In this document: positions 27,814 through 36,724 of the stretch, in pieces
Layout: the number at the start of each line of letters is the position of its first letter
How positions within the stretch are numbered: position 1 is the first letter of the stretch
Assembly: GCA_963665185.2 (NCBI GenBank)
Contig: CAXXPO010000022.1
Location: 4,457 to 68,456, forward strand
Direction of reading: 5' to 3'
Length of the DNA stretch: 64,000 bases
DNA from: G963665185 sp963665185
GTDB taxonomy: Bacteria; Desulfobacterota; Desulfovibrionia; Desulfovibrionales; Desulfovibrionaceae
Notes under the pieces: model-generated
The model's input: only the letters and a program-made list of their open reading frames with translations
The model's database searches: none
What the model was told of the DNA's origin: nothing
Translations under genes and position numbers: made by a program

Positions 27814-28291
27814 GGATACCCCGTTGCTGTTGTCCCACCTCGAGGCAGTTTCTGGATTTCTGACGTGCGAGAGGCGGATGCAAGGACCGCCGCCGGAGTT
27901 TCTGAACCGCGGCTTGGGTTCGAGGGATCAGCTACGCGAAATATCCGGAAAAAAGAAGACTTTTATCGGATTCGTGCTCTTTGCCTGCCTTGCGCAGGCT
28001 GCACGCCTCCTGCGGTCCGCAAAAACACGTCCGGCGTGGTGTCCGCAAATGACGCATACATATTCTACAGAGGAGCGCGATCCCGAAAAACGCGGGTTTT
28101 TATCCGTGCGGTCCACTATTGGCGGTGCAGGCGGGCGATGACCGCCATGCCGCAGGCGTGTTCCCAGATGCCATGTTGTCTGCGAAACGGGCGGACGCGA
28201 CGCCGGGCGGCTCTTGCGGCAGGAGTCCGCGTCGAGAACGGGGAACGCGCCGGTGGCCAGCCGTATGGACCTGCGCTGCAGGGCTGCCGGG
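27814..28291. other. Intergenic spacer, nothing recognised
   Basis: 478 bases between the ArsC-like gene and the DMT exporter start. I find no gene with a convincing site or family. A stretch at 28077-28096 (GCGATCC..AAAAACGCGGG) resembles one at 26751-26770 on the other side of the exporter, but the match is too short to call a repeat. Confidence 0.5.
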
Positions 28292-28754
28292 TTACTTGAC
28301 CGCCACGCTGATGACCGCCCGCCGTATGTCGTGCTCCCGGTTCACCCACTCCTGTATACGGGCGCGGAGGGCGTCGCGCGTGCGGCGCATGGCTTCCAGG
28401 CATTGCGCGTTGTCGCGCTCGTTTTCCGGGTCGGGCATGCCCCAGTCGATGTATTGGGAGTGGCCGGGAAACACCGGACAGCGTTCGCCGTTCTCGCAGT
28501 CGCAAAGCTGGATGATATGATGGAATTTCTGGCCGCCGGAGTAGAGGGGAGAACACGCTTTTGGGCTGGTCTCCGGCAATGTCCAGCCCGATTTCCTTCA
28601 TCACCTGCACGGCCAGAGGGTGCTGTTCCCCTGGTTCGAATCCGGCGCTTTCCGCGGAAAACCGACCCTTTCCGAGCTGGTTGAGCAGGGCCTTGGCCAT
28701 CATGGACCGCGATCCGTTGCGGGACCCGACAAACAGGGTCTTGAAAGTCACCAT
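28292..28754 (-). CDS. Low-molecular-weight phosphatase/ArsC-like protein without the nucleophile Cys
   Basis: About 154 residues from ATG 28754. It aligns with thioredoxin-type arsenate reductases: MVTFKTLFVGSRNGSRSMMA, then FSAESAGFEPGEQHPLAVQV, LDIAGDQPKSVF and CDCENGERCPVFPGHSQYID. In active enzymes the first motif is V-C-x5-R; here the Cys position is Gly (GGG codon) while Arg remains, so the classical mechanism is impossible. The two downstream redox cysteines (CDCENGERC) are kept. One frameshift in the G4 run 28546-28549 must be repaired to join SPLYSGGQKFHHIIQ. It may be a degenerate copy or a non-enzymatic thiol/oxyanion sensor. No arsenic transporter gene adjoins it. Confidence 0.8.
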
Positions 28755-28960
28755 ACCGCACCTCCTTGCACTCTTTGAATAAGCGGACAGCAGCCCGGTT
28801 GATCGGAGTGGACCATCGGCAGGCAGGGGGGCGGAACAACCGGAACAGGGCAAGGGTTTTCCGATCAGTGAAAGTTTACTGCATCAGGGAAATTATGCAA
28901 GGGCGGCACGTACATCTTTTCCCTACGGCAGGGGCGGGAAGGGCGTTGCGCCTTGTGGAA

Positions 28961-28996
28961 AGGGGACGCGGGGCCCCGTGTGGGGCGCCGCGTCCC
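28961..28996 (-). terminator. Hairpin terminator after the M16 peptidase gene
   Basis: GGGGACGCGGGGCCCC pairs with GGGGCGCCGCGTCCCC (one mismatch) just past the peptidase stop at 29006, on the strand where termination is needed. Confidence 0.75.
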
Positions 28997-29005
28997 CTTC
29001 GGGGG

Positions 29006-31695
29006 CTAGGGCATGACCTTGATGATATAGGCCTTTTTGCTGGTCAGGTATTTTTTCGCCAGTTTTTGCAGATCGGCGGGCGTAAGTTTTTCCGCACGGT
29101 CCGGCTGGTCGCGGTAGTGGTCCAGGGGAAGACCCTTTACCAGGAGCTGGGCCGCTTCGCCGCAGCGGCTGCCCAGGGACTGGTGGTCGCGGAAGTAGTC
29201 GCCGCGCAGCAGGTTCACGGCCCTGTCCAGCTCGTCCTGGGGCAGGGGCTGGGTCTGCAATTTGGTCTGCGTGCGGTCGAAGCCGTCCAGGGCGTCCTGG
29301 ATCTTATCGGGGGCGGTGCGATGTAAAAGGCGAAGAAGCCGGTTTCGGGCGCCTGCCACAGGAAGGCCGTGACAGTGTACCCCAGCCCCTCCCTGTCCCG
29401 CAGGTCGCGGAAGAGCAGGCCGCTCTGCCCGGCCAGGATGTCGCGCAACAGGGCCAGCCCCGTGCTGTCGGCGTGGCGCGAACCGGGAATGGGGAAGATG
29501 CGCAACAGGTGCGCCTGCTCGCGTTCGGGCAGGGTCAGATCGAGTTCCCTTTTGCGTTCCAGCGGGGACAAGGAAAGGTAAAGGGCTTTGTGCCGGAGCT
29601 TTGCAGGGAGGCCAGGGTGTCGGCCAGGACTTCAATCTGTTTGTTGTCGAACGTGCCGCAGACGCTCAGCACAAAGGGCTGGGTCTTTTGTCTGTCCCAG
29701 ACGGCACGGGCCTGCTCGGGGGTGAAGTTGGCGATTTCGTCCACTTTGCCCAAATGCAGGTATCCGTAACCGGACCGGTGAACAGAAAGGGAAAGGCCTT
29801 GCGAAAGGCAAGTCCCATGGGCCGGTCTTCGCGCCGGTTGATGGCGGCCACCTGTTCCTGGCGGGCGCGTTCGGCTTCCTGGGGGGCGAACGAGGGCGCG
29901 GTGAGGATTTCCCGGAGAAGGCCGAGGAACTCGTCGCCGAAGCGGTGCGGGAATTTGGCGCTCACGGAAAAGGTGTCACGGCCGGCCGTGACGCCGAGGT
30001 CGGCGGCCCGGTCTGCCAGGAAGTCTTCAATGTCTGTCACGGACCGGTTCGTGGTTCCCTTGGGCAGGAGTTCGGCGGCTTGTTCGGCCAGCCCTGCTGG
30101 TCCGGGGCAAGCAGGGCGTCGCCGCCGGGCCAGACAATGGAAAGTGCCGTATAGGGCAGGGTGGTGTCGGGCTGGAGTACGATTTTTCCGCCGGGAACGT
30201 CCAGGACACGGATTTCTCCGGTGTCCACGGTATCGCCTTTGGCCGTTCCGGGTTGATTTTCCGCCCAGTAAGATGCCACGGCGGTTTCCAGCACGTCGGC
30301 TCGTAGTCCTGCGCCCTTGGGCGTGAGCACGGCGGCGCGGAGTCTGCCGGGCAGGAAATAGGTGTTTATGATTTCTCGGAGCTGTTCGGCGCCGGTGTTG
30401 CGCAACCCGTACAAGTAGCTTTTTTCGGCATCCTGTCCGCCCTCGAAGAATTGGAAATAACCGATTTTCGAGGCCAGTCCGGACAGGGTTTCCTTGGACT
30501 GGTACAGAGAGTCTTCCAGGTTCAGCTTGGCGCGTCGGATTTCCTCGTCCGTGAATTCCATGTCCTTGAGTCCGCTCAGGAACGTCATGAGCTCGGCCCA
30601 GAATTCCGCGACGTTTTCCGGGTCCAGGGTGGCGCGGAACATGAACATGCCGGCGCGTTCCATGGTGAAGGCCGAGGCCCAGATGTCGTCCACCAGCCGC
30701 TTTTTATACTTGAATTCGCGGGGCAGGCGCGAGCTTCTGTCGCCGCCGAGGATGTGGGCCAGCACTTCCATGGACGGAACCCCTGCATTGTCCAGGCCGG
30801 GCAGGGGCAGGGCAACAGCCATATAGACCTTGTTCCATTTGCCGCTCTCCAGGTGCACCACGGGCGCGGAAGGCTCGGGCAGGGGGATTTTTGCAGGAGG
30901 CGTCAGGTCGCGGGTGTTTTTCAGGCCGCCGTACAGACGGCGGGCTTCCGCGACGACGTCTTCGGTTTTGATGTCGCCCACGGCCACCAGCAGCATGGAT
31001 TGCGGCTGGTACATGCGCCGGATGTAGGCGCGCAGGTCCTCCGACGTGGTGGCGCGGATGGTGTCCTCAAAGCCGATGATGGGCCAGCGGTAGGAAAAGT
31101 GGGGCCATACTTCGGCCTGCATGGTTTTGAACAATCTGCTGCCCGGATCGTCCAGGCCGCGGCGAAGCTCGGAAACAATGACGTCCAGTTCGCTTTCCAG
31201 CTCCTTGGGGTCGAGCGAGGCATTGAAGATCATGTCGTGGGTGACGTCCAGGGCCAGCTTCCAGGAGGCCGCGGGCACATCCACGTAATATACGGTGTAG
31301 TCGAAGCTGGTGGCCGCGTTCAGGCTGCCGCCCGCGCTTTCCACGTCGCGGGCGACCTGGCCGGGGGCGCGGTTGGCGGTTCCCTTGAAGACCATGTGCT
31401 CCAGAATGTGGGAAATACCGGCCTGTTCCGGAGATTCATAGGCCGACCCCGCATGCACGTACAGACGTGTGGAAACCAGGGGAAAGCGGTCGTCTTCCAG
31501 GGTGAGTACGGTCAGGCCGTTTTCCAGGATGGTGACGCGGCTCGCGCCCGGTGCGGACTCGTGTGCCGCCGTGGCGCGGGCTGGCTGAGTTGTCCGGGCA
31601 GTCCCTGTTTTTTGCGTGTCGGGCGTTTGGGCCTGCGCGTTAGCCGTGAGCATGATGAGTGCGGCTCCCAGGCAGAATACTATATGGCGAAACAT
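29006..31695 (-). CDS. M16 (insulinase/pitrilysin) zinc peptidase, four apparent frameshifts
   Basis: Secreted or periplasmic metallopeptidase of about 896 residues when restored. The signal peptide is MFRHIVFCLGAALIMLTANA followed by QAQ. The N-terminal M16 domain has the inverted zinc motif HILEHMVFKGT (HxxEH) and the downstream Glu in ARDVESAGGSLNAATSFDYT. The second, inactive M16 half follows. Single-base breaks lie near 30092, 29771, 29572 and 29316; each time the next frame continues conserved sequence (QAAELLPKGTTNRSVTD, HLGKVDEIANFTPEQAR, PLERKRELDLTLPEREQ, APDKIQDALDGFDRTQT). The end is KKYLTSKKAYIIKVMP. All four look like lost bases in short runs. Substrates are probably periplasmic peptides. 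Confidence 0.88.
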
Positions 31696-31937
31696 GAAAA
31701 CCTCCAGTCGAACGAATGGGCATGAAACCTCCGGAAATCTATTTCGGGTCGGGGCCGTTGCAATGGGCAAGAGTAGCCATGGCAGCCTTGGTTGGCAAAG
31801 GATTTCGGGGTCGCGTGGAAAAATCTCTCGCGGCTTGACCGTGGCCCGGTGTTGTGGAACACCCTTCCGATGTCGTCAAATAGTTTCCTGTTTTTTGTCC
31901 TCAATGCCATGGGGCGGTAAGCTGAAAGGGAATACGA

Positions 31938-33472
31938 ATGCTGTCGCGAGTGAAATCTGCCGCATTGCTGGGCATTGACGCCTTTACCGTGGAACTGAAG
32001 TGGACCTCGCCCGGCAGGGCATGCCCGCCTTTACCATGGTGGGGCTGGCCGAAGGCGCGGTGCGCGAATCCAAGGAGCGGGTCTTTTCCGCGCTCAAGAA
32101 CAGCGGGTTCCGCCTGCCGCCCTCGCGCATCACCGTGAATCTCGCTCCTGCCGACGTGCGCAAGGGAGGCAGCGCCTACGACCTGCCCCTGGCCGTGGGA
32201 CTGGTGGGCGCGGCAGGCGTGCTTCCGCCCGAGGCCCTGCAAGGCTATTACTTTGCAGGCGAACTTTCCCTTTCCGGGCAGCTCAAGCCGGTGCGGGGCG
32301 TCCTGCCCCAGGCCATTCGGGCGCGGGACGAGGGCGCGCGCGGGCTTGTCGTTCCCCTGGGCAACGCTGCCGAGGCCGCAGTGGTGGAAGGGCTTGCTGT
32401 CTTCGGTCTGGAAACCCTGGGCCAGACCATTTCCTTTCTGGCCGGGGAAGTCGTGCTTGCGCCCGTGCACAGCGGCGTGGATCAACTTTGGGCCGAACGC
32501 GAGAATTTCTTCATTGATTTCGCTGATGTCAAAGGCCAGGAACACGCCAAACGCGCCATTGAAATCGCTGCCGCAGGCAACCACAATCTTCTGTTCATGG
32601 GGCCTCCCGGATCGGGCAAGACCATGCTGGCCTCGCGTCTGCCCACGGTGCTGCCGGCCCTGGAATTCGAGGAAGCCCTGGAAGTGACCAAGATCTACTC
32701 CGTGGCCGGGATGCTGCCCAAGGAGCACGCGCTTGTCGTCACCCGTCCCTTCCGCTCGCCGCACCACACCATTTCCGACGCCGGGCTCATCGGCGGCGGA
32801 GCCTATCCCCGGCCCGGCGAGGTCAGCCTTGCCCATCGCGGCGTGCTTTTTCTGGACGAACTGCCGGAATTCAAAAAGCCTGTTCTGGAAGTCCTGCGCC
32901 AGCCCCTGGAATCCGGAAGCGTGACCATATCCCGCGCCGCCGTGTCCATGGCCTTTCCCGCGGGCTTCATGCTGGTGGCGGCCATGAATCCCTGCCCCTG
33001 CGGCTACCTGACCGACGAACGCCATGCCTGCACCTGCTCCCCCCTGGCCGTGCAGCGGTACCGTTCCCGCCTGTCCGGGCCGCTGCTGGACCGCATCGAC
33101 CTGCATGTGGACGTGCCTGCCGTGCCCTACAAGGACCTGAAACAGGAACGCAGCGGTGTGGATTCCGCAGGCATGCGCGAAAACATCCTGGCCTGCCGCG
33201 ACAGACAATCCAGACGCTACAGGAACACCATCATCCGCACCAATGCCGAACTTTCCGGCAAGATGCTCACCTTCCATTGTGCGCTCGGCGCGGACGAGCA
33301 CGGCTTTCTGGAAAACGCCGTCAACCGCCTGGGCCTCTCGGCCCGCGCCTTCACCCGCATACTGCGCATCGCCCGGACCATCGCCGACCTGGAAGGCGCG
33401 GAAACCATCGACACGCCGCATCTGGCCGAGGCGATCAATTACAGGACCATGGACCGGGAAGGAGCTGTTTAG
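31938..33472 (+). CDS. comM: ComM/YifB-type Mg-chelatase-like AAA+ helicase, one apparent frameshift
   Basis: About 511 residues. ATG 31938 gives MLSRVKSAALLGIDAFTVE, the conserved YifB start; one base is missing near 31994-32000 before VDLARQGMPAFTMVGLAEGA. The N-terminal ChlI-like domain (about 1-190) is followed by the AAA+ core with Walker A GPPGSGKTMLASRLP, FRSPHHTISDAGLIGGG, GVLFLDELPEF, and the C-terminal YifB domain (LDRIDLHVDVPAV, AFTRILRIARTIADLEG). ComM helps branch migration during uptake of foreign DNA in naturally transformable bacteria. The stop at 33472 lies inside a direct repeat whose second copy is at 36365. comM is known as an integration target in other bacteria. Confidence 0.92.
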
Positions 33473-33543
33473 ATTTTGCGGTCGCGCGATGTGCGCGTGG
33501 TCGTTTAGGGAGAGAAAGACAGTGCGAGGGGGAAACCCTTTAA
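33404..33543. repeat. Direct repeat 1, proximal copy: comM 3' end plus half of its terminator
   Basis: Covers the last 23 codons of comM, the 3' untranslated region and the left arm of a hairpin (GTGCGAGGGGG...CCCTTT). It matches 36365-36506 with one substitution (33411 vs 36372) and two one-base homopolymer length differences. Homology stops at the apex of the hairpin. Confidence 0.92.
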
Positions 33544-33578
33544 TCACGGCATTATGTTGGAAACGCACAACCATGACA

Positions 33579-33604
33579 AGCCCCCAATTTGGGGGCTATT
33601 TTTG
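33579..33604 (+). terminator. Intrinsic terminator at island entry
   Basis: AGCCCCCA-ATT-TGGGGGCT is followed by TATTTTTG. It would stop comM readthrough and insulate the island gene, replacing the comM terminator that was split by the insertion. Confidence 0.9.
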
Positions 33605-33727
33605 TTAGAACTGCCATTCGATGCTGAACGAATGTTGGAATGCATTGATTCTCCAGGGCATACAGGCTTGCTTTTAAATATGCCGAGATGCCAAAGTGTA
33701 TTTACAACCTAACCGACGAGGCATTTG

Positions 33728-36018
33728 ATGAAAGAAGAACCAATTAATATTGAAGCCATACGGGAGCAGATCTCTCAGAAGAGAAAGGCCGCCGAACAGG
33801 GCTTGGATTCAATAATCGACGAGTGCGACTCAGAAAGTCTGCTGACAATCCTGATGGCGCATGCTTTGTTGCGGCCAGTCGAAGACATGATCGGAGACAG
33901 GTGTGGACACTATGCTTCGATGATAGAAATATTGGCTTCCAAAACAATATGCAAGTTCGGGAATAAGCCGGGCGCCCCCGTTTCCCCTTTTGATGCAATG
34001 GAGAGCTTTTCATTATTGGAAGAGTGTTTTTTTTCATCTGATAGTTTTCTAGGGACAGATGAAGGCGAAGGAAGTTCTTCCGACAGCTACAATTCAGCAA
34101 AAATTCACTCAGCATATGTTCGAGGAAATGCATACCCCGAACAGACTGAAGATATGATCCAACAAGTCATGGGGCCGTTCCATGTTTGGTTTAAAGAGCA
34201 ATGCGGCATAACCCCTGAACGTGCCATCTCCATATGCAAAGCAATAACTGACCACGCAGTATCAGTAGTAAATTCGTCTTATGATGAAATCCAGGAATGT
34301 GGGGAGCTATACGCAAGGGTGTATTCTAAAATCATAACAAGAAAGAATAAGTCGTTTGCTGATAAACTATTTTTGGAAATACTCCCTGATGAAAAGACAG
34401 CAAGGGATTATGGCCTAAAGATTAAACATAACGAATTTATTTCAAAGGACTTTCCTGCCGATTTAAGTAAGCTGGAATTAGAGTCAGTTCCATCCCAACC
34501 AGAAATTGATGGGCTCAAAAAGTTGATCGGGGTTTCAAAGGCCACGGTTCGAAGCGACGGCTTCCTTAAAAGGTACCCGCTGTTTGTGCTTGAAGATGGC
34601 CGCGTATTGCTTTCAGACTATTCCAACGCAATGGATCAACTTTGGAATGCTTTTGACGAAGTTGCCCAAAAGGATCAGTCTTTCTACGATAAGAGACTCC
34701 AAAATAAAAAGGCAAAATGGCTTGAAGAAAAAGGCATAGAAACGTTTTCAAGACTGTTTCCTGATGATTCAATATATCAATCTTTGGATTATCCTGATCC
34801 TGACAAAGAGGGGAAGGCAACTACGGAACTGGATATTGCTGTAAAATGGGGACCATTTCTTATTTTGTGCGAAGCCAAAGCAAAGAAGTTTCGGTTTGAT
34901 CATGTCACGGGTACCCCGGCAAAACTTCGAACAGATTTGAAGAAAAACGCAGAGGATGCTTATAGCCAATGCTTGAGGGCTATGCGGTATATCAAGAGAA
35001 GTGGAGAAGCGGTTTTTACAGAACGCAAGACTGGTCGAAAACTATCCATAACTGCGGGTACCACCTCAAAAATATATCCAATATCATTATCATTACACCA
35101 TCTTGGCGGTTTGGCGACAAAGCTCTCGCAGTTAGGCGACTTGAACTTGTTTCAGTCTATCAGTTTTCCCTTCTCAATATGTTTGTCCGATTTGGATACG
35201 ATTCTTAAAGCCGACATAACACCAGATGTTTTTCTGCATTATATTGAAAGAAGGATCAGAGTTCTGGAAGATAGCCTTCGCATGGATGGTGACGAACACG
35301 ATCTTTTCTTGGCCTATCTTGATAGCCGACTACAACTCGTCAATTTTGATATTTTTTGATAGCGATAACCTTGGTGGGGCATTCTTTGGAGGATACTCAG
35401 ACCAATTCGATAAAATGATGATGCATGAAAGAGGACTTCTGGAAGAAAAGCCAGCAATCCAACTCAAGGTTCCTAAAAACATAAACAAGATACTTGATGA
35501 GTTGCGAGCTGAAGCAACAGATGACGCCCGATGGATAGCTTTTTTTTCTGTTGGAACTAGAAGATAGGTGTTTGCACGATATTTCAAAGGTAATCGATGA
35601 ATTTCGAAATGCTGAGCTACGGTGTGGTGTTAATAGGCGTTTTTCATTTTCTCATGATGATTGTACGATTTTTGTTGCTGCATGTAGCCTCAACACACCG
35701 CCTCATGAATTTTATGATTGGCTGGCCTACAGAGCTACTTCTGAAAAATATAAGATGAAAACGGCCAAATGTATCGCCATCGGGATTCGAGCCGGGCAGT
35801 CTGAGACCACATGCGAATGTGCAATTTGTTTGGACAACAAGTGGGAAAAAGACGAAAATCTGGAGAGTCTCATCGAATTTCAGCCTCCAACCATGCCAGT
35901 TCCAGGTACTTCTTTACCTGGCAGGAATGATCCCTGTCTCTGTGGGAGTGGGGAAAAATTCAAAAAATGTTGCCTTCACAAAATAGAAGAATATCGAAGG
36001 AGCGGCATTTTTAAATAA
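33728..36018 (+). CDS. PD-(D/E)XK-like nuclease with C-terminal SEC-C motif; two apparent frameshifts
   Basis: I read this as one gene of about 762 residues. ATG 33728 gives MKEEPINIEAIREQISQKRK. Near residues 367-384 the stretch ELDIAVKWGPFLILCEAKAK has the spacing of a PD-(D/E)XK nuclease core (Asp369, Glu382-x-Lys384). The frame stops at 35359; dropping one T from the T6 run 35352-35357 continues IFDSDNLGGAFFGGYSD, and dropping one T from the T8 run 35540-35547 continues WIAFFLLELEDRCLHDISKV. The protein ends with PGRNDPCLCGSGEKFKKCC, a SEC-C zinc motif. Codon use is AT-rich, unlike its neighbours. A defence or toxin-like role is inferred from nuclease fold, transfer signs and island location. 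As printed, it would be three pieces (33728-35359, 35341-35567, 35551-36018). Confidence 0.75.
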
Positions 36019-36145
36019 TCAGCTTATTGAAAAGATAGATAGGCTCTTCAAAGCAACTCCAAATGCTTGCGGTAACATTCTTCCATCATTGACTTTTCAG
36101 TAAAATTGTGTCATATAATGGTCATCGAAGTCTTTCGGTGAAACC

Positions 36146-36372
36146 ATGCACAATCAACACCATTTGCTCGTCGCAAGGGCACGCACAATATCCCTCCCGG
36201 AGATCGCTGGATGGGATGACGAGACGGTTCGCGCCACGTTCCAATAGCTACGCTGGCCCGCAACCGGGGATCCCGTATGCCCGAAATGCAAGTGCGTTGA
36301 CCACTATCATTTGGGAACCAGGGAACAATGGCGATGCAAGGGATGCGGCCACACCTTCTCCATCACCATCGG
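36146..36372 (+). pseudogene. IS1595-family transposase remnant, 5' part only
   Basis: The frame from ATG 36146 reads MHNQHHLLVARARTISLPEI, then an in-frame TAG at 36245-36247, then LRWPATGDPVCPKCKCVDHY, REQWRCKGCGHTFSITIGT. This is the N-terminal region of IS1595-type transposases, with both CxxC pairs of the zinc ribbon. At GT the sequence passes in frame into the second copy of the comM tail (PHLAEAINYRTMDREGAV, stop at 36431-36433). The catalytic DDE domain is absent. The region at 36106-36130 may be the old left end of the element. Confidence 0.8.
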
Positions 36373-36506
36373 CACGCCGCATCTGGCCGAGGCGATCAAT
36401 TACAGGACCATGGACCGGGAAGGAGCTGTTTAGATTTTGCGGTCGCGCGATGTGCGCGTGGTCGTTTAGGGGAGAGAAAGACAGTGCGAGGGGGAAAACC
36501 CTTTAA
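36365..36506. repeat. Direct repeat 1, distal copy
   Basis: Second copy of the comM 3' end, untranslated region and left hairpin arm (see 33404-33543). Here the hairpin is complete, so this copy probably preserves the ancestral comM terminator. Confidence 0.92.
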
Positions 36507-36527
36507 AAAGGGTTCTCCCCCTCGCAC
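36484..36527. terminator. Original comM terminator hairpin, complete
   Basis: GTGCGAGGGGGAAAACCCTTT pairs with AAAGGGTTCTCCCCCTCGCAC (one mismatch). The tail CTCCCCTTTCCTAAATTTT recurs after a similar hairpin at 59246. Only the left arm of this hairpin remains next to comM itself. Confidence 0.85.
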
Positions 36528-36612
36528 TCCCCTTTCCTAAATTTTAATCGGGGAAGACATGCGGTTAAGAGTGTTGCGTGTCATGGAAGCAAAAGTTTTG
36601 GGAAAAGGGGGT

Positions 36613-36652
36613 GTGGGGGAAAAACCTTTTTTCAAAAAGGTTTTTCCCCCAC
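36613..36652. repeat. 19-bp inverted repeat of the same hairpin family
   Basis: GTGGGGGAAAAACCTTTTT and AAAAAGGTTTTTCCCCCAC are exact complements around a TC loop. Sequence and layout resemble the hairpins at 36484 and 59246. It precedes the cobD-cobQ gene by 70 bases. Confidence 0.85.
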
Positions 36653-36724
36653 CGGGTTCCTTTTCTCCCTCCCCCGCTTTCCCCGGCCATTGCCAAACCG
36701 TTTGAATGCGTGCAGTTTGCGGGC

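Larger units (their letters stand above)
33544..36364. mobile_element. AT-rich inserted island behind comM
   Basis: About 2.8 kb bounded by the two copies of direct repeat 1. Base composition is clearly more AT-rich than both flanks. It holds one large nuclease-like gene, a small terminator at its entry, and the 5' part of an IS1595-type transposase at its exit. No intact integrase or recombinase is present. How it entered is not known. Confidence 0.8.

Noticed and set aside
33728..36018. Multi-gene operon reading of the comM island (three small genes)
   Set aside because: The three frames join through single T deletions in T6 and T8 runs with no start sites between them, so one gene is simpler.
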